Of a stretch of DNA of 64,000 nucleotides, positions 51,888 through 59,944 are shown piece by piece. Location: positions 2,170,001 through 2,234,000 of the forward strand of contig NZ_OY781106.1 in NCBI RefSeq assembly GCF_963676475.1, read 5' to 3'. The stretch is from an uncultured Celeribacter sp. (GTDB taxonomy: Bacteria; Pseudomonadota; Alphaproteobacteria; Rhodobacterales; Rhodobacteraceae). How positions within the stretch are numbered: position 1 is the stretch's first letter; each line of letters starts with the position of its first letter. A program made the translations under genes and the position numbers. The notes under the pieces are model-generated. The model was not told the origin of the DNA. It searched no databases and saw only the letters and a program-made list of their open reading frames with translations.

Positions 51888-53225
51888 TCAGCGCAGCAGC
51901 ACACCGCCCAAAGAATTCGGCCCGCTTTCGGTGATTCTCACACGCTGAATGTCGCCCACGGCGACATCGTCGGTGACGTGAACCGCATGAAGATATTCGG
52001 ATTTTCCGACCATCTGCCCCGGCAAGCGGCCTTTGCGCTCGAACAAAACGGAGACCTCACGCCCCACCATCGCATCCTGAAAGGCGCGTTGCTGTTGGGT
52101 GATCAACTCCTGCAAACGGTAAAGCCGCTCAGACGCCACATCCGCATCGACCATCTTGGCCTCTTTCTCGGCGGCGGGCGTGCCCGGTCGCGGCGAGTAT
52201 TTGAACGAAAACGCCGAGCCATAGCCCACTTCGCGCACGAGGTTCATGGTATCCTCGAAATCCTGATCCGTTTCGCCCGGGAAGCCGACGATAAAATCGC
52301 CGGACATCGCAATATCAGGCCGTGCGGCGCGGATGCGCTCGATCAGGCGAATGTACTCTTCGGCGGTGTGTTTGCGATTCATCGCCTTGAGGATTTTATC
52401 CGACCCGGACTGCACCGGAAGATGCAGATAAGGCATGAGTTTGTCGCAATCCCCGTGGGCCGCGATCAGGTCGTCTTCCATGTCGTTCGGATGCGAAGTC
52501 GTGAAGCGGATGCGCTCCAGCCCGTCGACTTTGGCCAGTTCGCGGATGAGACGTGCGAGGCCCCAAACCCCGCCCTCACCTGCGCCATGGTAAGCATTAA
52601 CATTCTGACCCAAAAGGGTAATTTCCCGCACCCCGCGCTCAACCAGATCGCGCGCCTCGGCCAGGACGCGATCCACGGGGCGCGAGACTTCAGCGCCACG
52701 AGTGTAAGGCACAACGCAGAAAGCACAGAATTTGTCACAGCCTTCTTGCACGGTCAAAAACGCCGCTGGGGCGCGCTTTGCCTTGGGCCGGGATTTCAGT
52801 TTCTCGAACTTGTCTTCCTCTGGGAAATCGGTATCGAGCGCCTTTTCACCATGCCCTGCCTTGGCCTCAAGCTCCGGCAGGCGGTGATAGGACTGCGGGC
52901 CGACCACGAGGTCCACCATCGGCTGACGCTTGATGATTTCCTCGCCCTCGGCCTGAGCCACGCAACCCGCCACGCCGATCTTGAGATCGGGATTGGCAAT
53001 CTTGAGATCCTTGTAGCGACCAAGCTCGGAATAGACCTTTTCCGCCGCTTTTTCCCGAATGTGGCAGGTGTTGAGCAAGATCATATCCGCCTCTTCCGGC
53101 GAAGAGACTTCGGAATAGCCCGACCCGCCCAGCGCCTCGGCCATGCGTTCGCTGTCGTAGACGTTCATCTGGCACCCATAGGTCTTGATGAACAGCTTTT
53201 TGGTGTTGCTCGGTGTCTCGGCCAT
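51888..53225 (-). CDS. miaB: tRNA-2-methylthio-N6-dimethylallyladenosine synthase
   Basis: A radical-SAM methylthiotransferase acting on A37 of tRNA. The N-terminal domain holds three cluster Cys (YGCQMN, NTCHIRE, GCVAQAEG); the radical-SAM cluster is CDKFCAFCVVPYTRG; a TRAM domain ends the protein. The start is ATG at 53225 (MAETPSNTKKLFIKTYGC), though an in-frame ATG at 53243 also exists. It lies upstream of the phoH block as in other Rhodobacterales, separated here by the OmpA pair. Confidence 0.96.
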   Translation of the reverse strand: MAETPSNTKKLFIKTYGCQMNVYDSERMAEALGGSGYSEVSSPEEADMILLNTCHIREKAAEKVYSELGRYKDLKIANPDLKIGVAGCVAQAEGEEIIKRQPMVDLVVGPQSYHRLPELEAKAGHGEKALDTDFPEEDKFEKLKSRPKAKRAPAAFLTVQEGCDKFCAFCVVPYTRGAEVSRPVDRVLAEARDLVERGVREITLLGQNVNAYHGAGEGGVWGLARLIRELAKVDGLERIRFTTSHPNDMEDDLIAAHGDCDKLMPYLHLPVQSGSDKILKAMNRKHTAEEYIRLIERIRAARPDIAMSGDFIVGFPGETDQDFEDTMNLVREVGYGSAFSFKYSPRPGTPAAEKEAKMVDADVASERLYRLQELITQQQRAFQDAMVGREVSVLFERKGRLPGQMVGKSEYLHAVHVTDDVAVGDIQRVRITESGPNSLGGVLLR

Positions 53226-53294
53226 GAGGAAGGGTCCACGCATGCTGGGAATTAAGGCGCTTCTCTACCGCAACTCCCCGCATGGATCAAACCG

Positions 53295-53320
53295 GTTTCT
53301 TGCATCTCGTTTCTTGCATC
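53295..53320. repeat. 12-bp direct repeat upstream of the immunity-like operon
   Basis: GTTTCTTGCATC occurs at 53295-53306 and again at 53309-53320, separated by two bases. It lies 71 nt before the small ORF that precedes the DUF1629-like gene and also upstream of miaB on the other strand. The 14-bp period is uneven for helix-face binding, so it is only a candidate operator. Confidence 0.5.
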
Positions 53321-53390
53321 CACCTGAACGTTGCGCCAACGATAGGCCATTCGTTCTGTGATATTTCCCGAGAGATTTGAAGAGACGCCG

Positions 53391-53492
53391 ATGAGTATAT
53401 TTAAACGCTTTCGTCAAAAGGCCCGAAAGACACCGCCCACTCAGCCCCGCGCAGCGACGAAAGACAGTGCCGCGAAGGAGGGTCTGCAATGA
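53391..53492 (+). CDS. Small basic ORF coupled to the Imm11-like gene
   Basis: A 33-residue open frame (MSIFKRFRQKARKTP..., rich in Lys, Arg, Ala) preceded by GAAGAGACG. Its stop overlaps the next start as ATGA, the common sign of translational coupling. It resembles no known family. It may be a leader peptide or the trimmed end of a lost upstream gene. Confidence 0.4.
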   Translation: MSIFKRFRQKARKTPPTQPRAATKDSAAKEGLQ

Positions 53493-54184
53493 ACGACAAA
53501 GTCTATGTGATCGCCAATTATGGCAATTCTGTCCGCCAACGCGGTTCCCGGCAACTTCCGCGTTTTGAAAGTCACTTTGCCTCCTATCAAGATTTTCTCT
53601 CCGCGAAAGATGAATTGCGTTTTGGCCATGGCTTCGCTGAGGACAAGCTTCCCAAGGCTCTGGAATTCCCTTTGGAAGACTATTTTGACGGCCATGCCGA
53701 AGAGGGCATCAACTACGCAGCCGATGCCGAACTCGATCACATCTGCGCCGCGGAGGTGCCCTATGTCTCGCCAGAGATGAAAGCGGTTCTGGAACAGTTC
53801 GACCTTGGCGCGACGACATTCCCGCCCGTGCAGGTGACGGTGTTGCGCAGCAATGGCACGCGCACGCCTTACGAGCGCTATTACCTCAATCTGCGGTCGG
53901 TGAAGGACTGTGTGGTGCTGGATCAATCGTATCTTATTCCACCTATGAAGCCGATGCTCCCGCCGCCGCCCGATGCTCCGCCGAGACCATATAAGATCAA
54001 TCGTCGTCGTTATACGTCGGAACCCGAGGGGCTCACACTCAGCAGGCAGTGTCTTGCGGGGCCGGACCTTTGGACGGACCCGATGGTTGAGTACGCGGCG
54101 TTTGCCAAGGGGCCCCTGATCAAGGCGCTGAAGGCGGCGGGTCTGGTGGACAACATGGAGTTGCAAGAGGTGACACTGGTTTAG
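53489..54184 (+). CDS. DUF1629/Imm11-like protein
   Basis: A 231-residue cytosolic protein with the pattern of the DUF1629/Imm11 family found as immunity proteins beside polymorphic toxins: VSPEMKAVLEQFDLGA, a central YLNLRSVKDCVVLDQS, and the C-terminal AGPDLWTDPMVEYAAFAKGPLIKALKAAGL. A Pro-rich loop (MLPPPPDAPPRP) is inserted. No toxin gene lies nearby: only a 33-codon ORF precedes it and a glycosyltransferase-like gene follows. It may be an orphan immunity gene. Confidence 0.6.
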   Translation: MNDKVYVIANYGNSVRQRGSRQLPRFESHFASYQDFLSAKDELRFGHGFAEDKLPKALEFPLEDYFDGHAEEGINYAADAELDHICAAEVPYVSPEMKAVLEQFDLGATTFPPVQVTVLRSNGTRTPYERYYLNLRSVKDCVVLDQSYLIPPMKPMLPPPPDAPPRPYKINRRRYTSEPEGLTLSRQCLAGPDLWTDPMVEYAAFAKGPLIKALKAAGLVDNMELQEVTLV

Positions 54185-54296
54185 GCGCAGGCATCCGGCC
54201 ACACCGCGCAGAATTGTTTCCGCAATCCTTGCAATCCCCTGCCCTTCATGCATTTTTTACCGAAACTGGCGACATTCCCCCCGGCAAAGGACACAG

Positions 54297-55160
54297 ATGC
54301 GGTACGACAGCCTCGACACATTTCTCACCGACGGTAAAGAGGCCCTGTTGAAAGGGCCGATTGCGATGATCTTTGCCGAGGACTTGGTCGAGGTCGATAC
54401 GACGCTGCGCCATCATCTGTCTTTGGGCTTCAAACAGGTGCTCTTGTTCGCGCCTGACGACGTGCGCCTGCCTGAAGGGTTGGAGGCAAAAATTCATCGC
54501 ATCCGATACGCCACCCGCGCGCCCAATATGCTGTCTGACGCCGTCAACCGGATGATCGAGGCCGCATCAGGGATTTGGATGTATTACTGCTACAATGCGG
54601 AATACCTGTTCTTTCCGTTCTGCGAGACGCGCACGATCACGGACATGGTGACCTTTCACACCGAAGAGCGACGTGACGCGATGCTCTGCTATGTCGCCGA
54701 TCTCTACGCTGGCGATCTGAGCGCGCATCCGAATGCCGTGTCTTTGGAGGACGCGCATCTCGACCGCTCCGGCTATTACGCCTTGGGCCGCAATGACGCG
54801 GAGGGGCATCAAAAAGACCGCCAGCTCGACTTTTTCGGCGGGCTCCGGTGGCGGTTCGAAGAGCACATGCCGCCGCACCGTCGCCGCATCGACCGGATTG
54901 CGATTTTCAAGGCGAAGAAGGGGCTGAAGCTCAGCGAGGAGCATCTGTTCAACGACGAGGAATACAACACCTACGCCTGCCCCTGGCATCACAACCTGAC
55001 CGCCACCATCGCCTCGTTTCGCACCGCCAAAGCGTTGAAAACCAACGCGGGGTCGACCTATGACATCCACAATTTCATGTGGCACAACTCGACCGAGTTC
55101 GAATGGCACAGCCAGCAATTGCTGGACTTGGGGCTGATGGAACCGGGGCAGTGGTTTTAG
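54297..55160 (+). CDS. Glycosyltransferase family 2-like protein (roseobacter type)
   Basis: A 287-residue protein of a group annotated as glycosyltransferase family 2 in Rhodobacterales. Seen are IAMIFAEDLVEVDTTLRHHLSLGFKQVLLF at the start, GIWMYYCYNAEYLFFPFC in the position of the usual DXD loop, TFHTEERRDAMLCYV, and a His-rich C-terminus (CPWHHNLT, HNFMWHNS). The canonical DXD motif is not obvious, so the donor is doubtful. AAGGA precedes the ATG. The next gene begins at the base after its stop. Confidence 0.65.
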   Translation: MRYDSLDTFLTDGKEALLKGPIAMIFAEDLVEVDTTLRHHLSLGFKQVLLFAPDDVRLPEGLEAKIHRIRYATRAPNMLSDAVNRMIEAASGIWMYYCYNAEYLFFPFCETRTITDMVTFHTEERRDAMLCYVADLYAGDLSAHPNAVSLEDAHLDRSGYYALGRNDAEGHQKDRQLDFFGGLRWRFEEHMPPHRRRIDRIAIFKAKKGLKLSEEHLFNDEEYNTYACPWHHNLTATIASFRTAKALKTNAGSTYDIHNFMWHNSTEFEWHSQQLLDLGLMEPGQWF

Positions 55161-55844
55161 GTGGCCTCTTTCAAGATTTTTGCTTTTTCGGCAAGTGTGC
55201 TGATTATTTTGGCCGTCCTTTCTTGGCTGCCGCCTCTTTATGTTTTCATCCGAAGCAAAGCCTCGGGCAACATCCGATGGCAAAGCTTAAGCAGCCTGAT
55301 CCTTCAAGCCTATCTGGCATTCGCCCTTACCGGACTATTACTGCAAAGTTGGGTAAGTATCGTTGTCCTGTTTGCTCCTCCGGTCGGAGTATTGTTTCTG
55401 CAAACGGCCCTTGAGACAGCAGTCGCTACCGGATTGTGGTTCGCCTTTTGGCCTCTATTTCTGTCCGGAGCGATCCTATCAGCCATATTCATACAATATC
55501 TGCCGCCCGCAATCCGCAGATACATTCTGACTTGCTCCATTGTATCAGGCATCGGGACGGGGCTTTTATCTTCCAATTTCACGTCACAAAGCCGGATGCT
55601 TGCCGCAGCCGATAACTTTCAGGCGAGTTGCCTTGCCACAAAACCCTTGTGGAAATCCATTCCGATTTGGTTCGAGGCCCCATATGCAGACCCCCACGCT
55701 ATCGCGATTATTGACGACCAATGGTTCTCATGGAGTTATCGGCAAAATACGTTTTTCAGGAGCGATCCCGGAATTCCAGTGAGTGACCCGCAAAACGATT
55801 GTCACCTGACCGGGTTTACACCACGCGATCTTTCTTTATCCTAA
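55161..55844 (+). CDS. AT-rich integral membrane protein of unknown function
   Basis: A 227-residue protein with about four hydrophobic segments in the first 135 residues and a soluble C-terminal part of about 90 residues with Trp- and Cys-containing motifs (DDQWFSWSYR, NDCHLTGF). The GTG start follows the TAG of the previous gene with no gap, so translation is probably coupled. Its base composition is more AT-rich than its neighbours, as expected for recent acquisition. No family is recognised. Confidence 0.55.
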   Translation: MASFKIFAFSASVLIILAVLSWLPPLYVFIRSKASGNIRWQSLSSLILQAYLAFALTGLLLQSWVSIVVLFAPPVGVLFLQTALETAVATGLWFAFWPLFLSGAILSAIFIQYLPPAIRRYILTCSIVSGIGTGLLSSNFTSQSRMLAAADNFQASCLATKPLWKSIPIWFEAPYADPHAIAIIDDQWFSWSYRQNTFFRSDPGIPVSDPQNDCHLTGFTPRDLSLS

Positions 55845-55914
55845 GCTGCAATCGTCATTGGGCACCCGCAAAGACGCGGCCCCAAAAACTCACCCCGAAC
55901 AGTTAGGATTCTTC

Positions 55915-56343
55915 ATGACCGAAGTTAAATCGGGCGACAAAGTACGCATTCACTACACCGGCACGCTGGCGGACGGCACCGTCTTCGACAGCTCCGAGGG
56001 CCGCGACCCGCTGGAATTCGAAGTTGGCTCCGGCCAGATCATTCCGGGCATGGACAAGCACCTGCCGGGCATGACCGTGGGCGAAAAGAAAACCATCGTC
56101 GCCGTCGCCGACGAGGCCTATGGCCAGCGTCACCCGGACGCCCAACAGGCCGTGCCGCGCGCGCAGATCCCGGCGGAGATTCCGCTCGAGGTGGGCCTTC
56201 AGCTTCAGATGCAGAGCCCGCAGGGCCAGGTGATCCCCGTCACCGTCGTCGAAGTGACCGACGAGGAAGTGACGCTCGACGCCAACCACCGTCTGGCCGG
56301 CGAAGACCTGACCTTTGCCATCGAGCTGGTGGAAATCGTTTAA
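55915..56343 (+). CDS. FKBP-type peptidyl-prolyl isomerase (SlyD-like)
   Basis: A 142-residue cytosolic PPIase and chaperone. The FKBP half-domain reads VKSGDKVRIHYTGTLADGTVFDSSEG, PLEFEVGSGQIIPGMDKHLPGM; an insert-in-flap domain follows and the chain returns with LDANHRLAGEDLTFAIELVEIV. The His-rich SlyD tail is absent. AGGA precedes the ATG. Its stop codon TAA overlaps the start of repeat copy 2. Confidence 0.93.
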   Translation: MTEVKSGDKVRIHYTGTLADGTVFDSSEGRDPLEFEVGSGQIIPGMDKHLPGMTVGEKKTIVAVADEAYGQRHPDAQQAVPRAQIPAEIPLEVGLQLQMQSPQGQVIPVTVVEVTDEEVTLDANHRLAGEDLTFAIELVEIV

Positions 56344-56457
56344 AGCGTTTTTCGTTTAATCTGAATCAGATTGAGCGAAAAACGTTACCACACTGAATTG
56401 ATATGGCTGCGTTTCTCAAGATTTGAGTGCCTCAAGTCTTTTGAGAAACGCTTTAAG
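56340..56457 (+). repeat. 118-bp two-hairpin intergenic repeat, copy 2
   Basis: The same element as at 25412-25529, in the opposite orientation, 108/118 identical. It starts within the FKBP stop codon (GTT TAA AGCG). Hairpin 1 spans about 56344-56386; hairpin 2 arms are GCGTTTCTCAA (56409-56419) and TTGAGAAACGC (56441-56451), with inner stem TTGAG/CTCAA. Relative to copy 1, positions 76/106 and 81/99 of the element changed together, keeping the pairs. A conventional terminator follows 24 nt later. Confidence 0.85.
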
Positions 56458-56480
56458 CTGAGTATTTGCTCAACAAAGGA

Positions 56481-56516
56481 AAAAAGGCGGCGCGCGATGA
56501 GCGGGCCGCCTTTTTT
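56481..56516 (+). terminator. Terminator after repeat copy 2
   Basis: AAAAAGGCGGC (56481-56491) pairs with GCCGCCTTTTTT (56505-56516). It ends the FKBP transcript or a transcript made from the repeat. Confidence 0.88.
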
Positions 56517-56551
56517 ATTGATCATAGGGCTGTTTGGAGTCAAATGGCGGC

Positions 56552-57037
56552 ATGACTTCAGAGTTCGCCTCAGACTGCTCAAACTGCGCCGCGCTGTGCT
56601 GCATGGCTTTGGCGTTCGATGCGGGCGAAATGTTTGGTCACGACAAGCCTGCGGGGCTGCCGTGTCATAATCTCGATGGGTTTTCCTGTGCGATTCATGC
56701 GCAATTGTCTGAGACAGGCTATCGCGGCTGCGTCGCTTTTGAATGCTTGGGCGCTGGGCAGAAGGTCACGGCCCTTTTCGAGCAGACTTGGCGCGATCAA
56801 CCGCGGTTGGCGCGGCCGATGATCGAAGCCTTTCGTCAGATGCGCGACGTTCAGGAGCTGCGCCAGATGCTGAAGGCCGCCGCCGCGCTGCCACTTCCAG
56901 AAGACCTTGTAGCAGAGCGACAGGCTTGGGAAACAGAGCTTACGGAAACAGCGCAAGAGCTGGCGGCCTTGGCCGTTTTTGACCCGGCGCCGCTGCGGGC
57001 CTGGCTCAAGAGCCTCTCTGCGCATGTTTCGCGGTGA
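56552..57037 (+). CDS. Cys-cluster (YkgJ-like) metal-binding protein
   Basis: A 161-residue protein with an N-terminal cluster DCSNCAALCCMAL, then LPCHNLDGFSCAIHAQL and GCVAFECLGAGQKV; eight or more Cys could bind zinc or iron. The same N-terminal module occurs ahead of pentapeptide repeats in actinobacterial proteins; here the rest is a helical domain of about 90 residues. ATG at 56552 is chosen; an in-frame TTG at 56534 is an alternative. Convergent with the ferredoxin reductase gene. Function is unknown. Confidence 0.65.
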   Translation: MTSEFASDCSNCAALCCMALAFDAGEMFGHDKPAGLPCHNLDGFSCAIHAQLSETGYRGCVAFECLGAGQKVTALFEQTWRDQPRLARPMIEAFRQMRDVQELRQMLKAAAALPLPEDLVAERQAWETELTETAQELAALAVFDPAPLRAWLKSLSAHVSR

Positions 57038-57043
57038 CGCGCT

Positions 57044-57715
57044 TTAGTCGAATTGCTCAATCACGATCTGCGTCTCAGGCACGCCCAAATCCTTGAGATC
57101 GGAGACGACCGCTTCGATCATCTTGTCCGGCCCACAGACGTAAACCGGCCCCGCCTCGGGATCGAGATGGTCCTTGAGAAAGGCCTTGTCGATCCTGTCG
57201 GTCTCGACATCGGCGGTCTTTTGGTCCGTGACCGTGAACACGGTTTTGAGCCCCGGCATCGCCTCAAGCTCTTCGCGGCAAATGATGTCGGCCTCGGTTT
57301 TGTTCGAAAAGATCAGGGTGCAGCCCGCAAGCGTGCCGTCACGTTCGAGCCGTTCGTGAAGGATCGCCAGAAACGGCGTGATGCCCGCGCCGCCCGCGAT
57401 GAAGGTGCCCGAGCCTTCGTCATGGATCGCGCCCCAAGGCTCTGAGATTTCGACCATTTCGCCTTTGCGCAGCGTCGGGATTTCCTTGGTCACGCCATCA
57501 TGTTCGGGATAGCTTTTGATCACGAATTCGATCCTGTCACCGTCTTTGTGCACCGGCGTGAAGGGCCGCGCCTCGTCGCGAAAGCCTTCGCGCATCAGGG
57601 TCATGTCCACGGCCTGACCGGGGGTGATGTCGATCTCCTCGGAGGCGGTGAAAACCAGATGGCGGGTGTCGTGGGTGACGGCTTCGTTCTTCTCAAGTGT
57701 CAGCAGGGTGCTCAT
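57044..57715 (-). CDS. FAD/NAD(P)-binding oxidoreductase (ferredoxin-NADP reductase type)
   Basis: A 223-residue flavoprotein of the FNR superfamily: FAD-binding EARPFTPVHKDGDRIEFVIK, the NAD(P) loop TFIAGGAGITPFLAIL, IFSNKTEADIICRE and the C-terminal GPVYVCGPDKMIEAVVSDL. It lacks an iron-sulfur domain, so it needs a separate electron partner. ATG at 57715 has AAGGAG 8 nt upstream; the in-frame start at 57748 is not needed. It stands alone and its donor/acceptor is unknown. Confidence 0.85.
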   Translation of the reverse strand: MSTLLTLEKNEAVTHDTRHLVFTASEEIDITPGQAVDMTLMREGFRDEARPFTPVHKDGDRIEFVIKSYPEHDGVTKEIPTLRKGEMVEISEPWGAIHDEGSGTFIAGGAGITPFLAILHERLERDGTLAGCTLIFSNKTEADIICREELEAMPGLKTVFTVTDQKTADVETDRIDKAFLKDHLDPEAGPVYVCGPDKMIEAVVSDLKDLGVPETQIVIEQFD

Positions 57716-57779
57716 AGCATGCTCCTTTCGTTTGAAAGAAGAACGCATGGCTATGGGGCCGTGTTCCCGATTGGCTTAC

Positions 57780-58388
57780 TCAGACCATCGAAGGCGGTGT
57801 GAAGGCGGCACGCATCTGTTCGGCCTTGGCATGATGCGCGCAGTCCGGGTGATGATCGTTCACCAGCCCCATCGCCTGCATGAAGGCATAGCAGGTGGTC
57901 GGCCCGACAAAGTTCCAGCCGCGCTTTTTCAGGTCCTTCGACAGGCGTTTCGAGGTCTCTGTGACAGAGGGCACGCCCTCGATGTGCCGCGCCTCTTCGC
58001 GGCCTTCATAGCGCCAGAAAAACGCGGCCAGACTGCCGAATTCCGCCTGCATCTCGATAGCGCGAGCGGCGTTGTTGATCGTGGCCGCGATCTTGCCGCG
58101 GTGGCGCACGATGCCTTTGTCCTGCAACAGGCGCTTGATGTCGCTTTGGCCGAAGTGCGCGACCTTGTGGAAATCGAAACCCTCGAAAGCGGCGCGAAAA
58201 TTCTCGCGCTTTTGCAGGATCGTCCACCACGACAGGCCGGATTGGAAGCCTTCGAGACAGATTTTCTCGAAGAGACGCGTGTCGTCCGAGACGGGATAAC
58301 CCCATTCCTCGTCGTGGTAGCGGATATACTCCGGGTGGCTGGCGCACCAGGTACAGCGGCTCACACCATCTTCACCGATAAAAACCAT
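57780..58388 (-). CDS. tag: DNA-3-methyladenine glycosylase I
   Basis: Removes 3-methyladenine from DNA. The 202-residue enzyme has CTWCASHPEYIRYHDEEWGYPVSDD, LFEKICLEGFQSGLSWWTIL, the zinc-binding Cys/His set (RCTWC, HPDCAHH), and GWNFVGPTTCYAFMQAMGLVNDH. ATG at 58388 shares a base with the TGA of the upstream ORF (TGATG), with AAGGAC upstream. Confidence 0.94.
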   Translation of the reverse strand: MVFIGEDGVSRCTWCASHPEYIRYHDEEWGYPVSDDTRLFEKICLEGFQSGLSWWTILQKRENFRAAFEGFDFHKVAHFGQSDIKRLLQDKGIVRHRGKIAATINNAARAIEMQAEFGSLAAFFWRYEGREEARHIEGVPSVTETSKRLSKDLKKRGWNFVGPTTCYAFMQAMGLVNDHHPDCAHHAKAEQMRAAFTPPSMV

Positions 58389-58729
58389 CAAGGCGTCCTT
58401 TTCTCATACGCGCGCCAAAAGGCAGGCGGGGCGTCATCGGGGTTGACGATGCACACCTGACGATCGGCTGTATAGCCATAAGAGGTGAGATAGACCGTCG
58501 TGTCGGCCAGATGTTCAAAGGCGACCACGTTCAGAGAGGCAGGTTCAGGCGCCGTCTGGCAGCGGCCCACCACGTACCATGTCTCATCGGCCAGCAATTT
58601 GCGCTCGGTGAAAAACACATGGAATTGGTCAGCCTCTGAGGCCTCGTCAAAGCGGACGGGCAAGGCCCCCTGCCCCATGCTCTGTGCGACACAAAGGCCC
58701 GGCAGCACCCCAATGAGGGCGCCGATCAA
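58388..58729 (-). CDS. Small exported protein of unknown function
   Basis: A 113-residue frame with a signal-peptide-like start (GALIGVLPGLCVAQ) and a mature part with two Cys (GRCQTAPE, RQVCIVNPDD). The first available start is TTG at 58729, with no clear SD; the frame is open further upstream into the irr end. It overlaps tag by one base and so may be translationally coupled. No family is recognised. Confidence 0.55.
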   Translation of the reverse strand: MIGALIGVLPGLCVAQSMGQGALPVRFDEASEADQFHVFFTERKLLADETWYVVGRCQTAPEPASLNVVAFEHLADTTVYLTSYGYTADRQVCIVNPDDAPPAFWRAYEKRTP

Positions 58730-58752
58730 AAGCTGGGCAAAACGTGGAAAGC

Positions 58753-59187
58753 TCAGTGTTTGGCCTTCGGACGCAGGCGGATCACCACATCGACGGAGGC
58801 GATCTCCATACCTTCGGGCGCGGCAGGCAAGCGTTCGATCTTGAGCTGTTCAGAGGGCGCGTCGGTCAGCTCGCCATTGTCTTCCCAGAAGAAATGCGGG
58901 TGCTCGTCCATATTGGTGTCGAAATAGCTGCGCGAGCCGTCGACCGTGACCTCTTGCATCAGACCGGCCTGACAAAAGGCGCGCAGCGTGTTGTAGACCG
59001 TGGCCAGAGACACTTTTTCGCCCGCATCCTGCGCGGCTTCGAACAGGCTTTCGGCGGTCACATGGCGGTCATGTCCGTCGCCGACCAAAAGCGTGGCAAG
59101 CGCCACACGCTGGCGGGTCGGACGTACGCCGGCCCCGGCCAACCAAGCCTCACCTCGGCGAATTTCTGTGTCTGCAATCTGGGTCAT
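58753..59187 (-). CDS. irr: Iron-responsive Fur-family regulator Irr
   Basis: A 144-residue Fur-family protein with GVRPTRQRVALATLLV, HVTAESLFEAAQDAGEKVSLATVYNTLRAF and DTNMDEHPHFFWED, the pattern of Irr, which represses or activates genes under iron limitation and is controlled by haem. The HPHFF motif is the usual haem/metal site. It is divergent from fabA, the conserved irr/fabA arrangement of alphaproteobacteria. Confidence 0.9.
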   Translation of the reverse strand: MTQIADTEIRRGEAWLAGAGVRPTRQRVALATLLVGDGHDRHVTAESLFEAAQDAGEKVSLATVYNTLRAFCQAGLMQEVTVDGSRSYFDTNMDEHPHFFWEDNGELTDAPSEQLKIERLPAAPEGMEIASVDVVIRLRPKAKH

Positions 59188-59394
59188 GTGCGTTCATTTC
59201 CTGGCTACAGAGGGGAATATAGGGGAAAAGGAATGCGAAATTCAATCGGAAATCCCTTACAGCTTGGATCAAAACCCTTATATCATGGCGTGAAACCTTG
59301 GATGCGACCTCTTCTCTTGCGCCTTGCACGCGCGGGGCACCGGGTGATAGAGGGGGTGCGACTTAAAAAGATGTGGGAGGCAGAGCGCAGAGCG

Positions 59395-59904
59395 ATGGCA
59401 GACTATCCGACGAGCTTCACGAAAGAAGACCTTTTGAAATGCGCAGCCGGCGAGCTGTTCGGTGAGGGCAACGCCCAGCTTCCGGCTCCGCCGATGCTGA
59501 TGATGGACCGTATCACCGAGGTCTCCGCAGATGGCGGTGCGCATGGCAAAGGTCACATCGTCGCGGAATTCGACATCACGCCCGATCTGTGGTTCTTCGA
59601 GTGCCACTTCCCCGGCAACCCGATCATGCCCGGCTGTCTCGGCCTCGATGGTCTGTGGCAGCTCACCGGGTTTAACCTTGGTTGGCGCGGCTGGCAGGGG
59701 CGCGGCTATGCGCTTGGCGTCGGCGAAGTGAAACTCACCGGCATGGTCCGCCCGGATCGCAAAATGCTGACCTATAAGATCGACTTCACCAAGGCGATCC
59801 AGACCCGCCGCCTGACCATGGGCGTCGCGGACGGCATCGTCGAAGCCGACGGCGAAGTGATCTATCAGGTCAAGGATATGAAAGTCGCGCTGTCCGAGAG
59901 CTGA
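59395..59904 (+). CDS. fabA: 3-hydroxydecanoyl-ACP dehydratase/isomerase
   Basis: Dehydrates 3-hydroxyacyl-ACP and isomerises trans-2- to cis-3-decenoyl-ACP, the branch point to unsaturated fatty acids. The 169-residue protein has the catalytic His71 and Asp85 in ECHFPGNPIMPGCLGLDGLWQ, with GYALGVGEVKLTGMV later. ATG at 59395 (MADYPTSF) matches relatives; an in-frame ATG at 59371 is an alternative. It heads the fabA-fabB-fabI operon. Confidence 0.96.
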   Translation: MADYPTSFTKEDLLKCAAGELFGEGNAQLPAPPMLMMDRITEVSADGGAHGKGHIVAEFDITPDLWFFECHFPGNPIMPGCLGLDGLWQLTGFNLGWRGWQGRGYALGVGEVKLTGMVRPDRKMLTYKIDFTKAIQTRRLTMGVADGIVEADGEVIYQVKDMKVALSES

Positions 59905-59944
59905 TCTCAGGGCACAGTCGAACTCAAACAAAAGGAATACGCCC

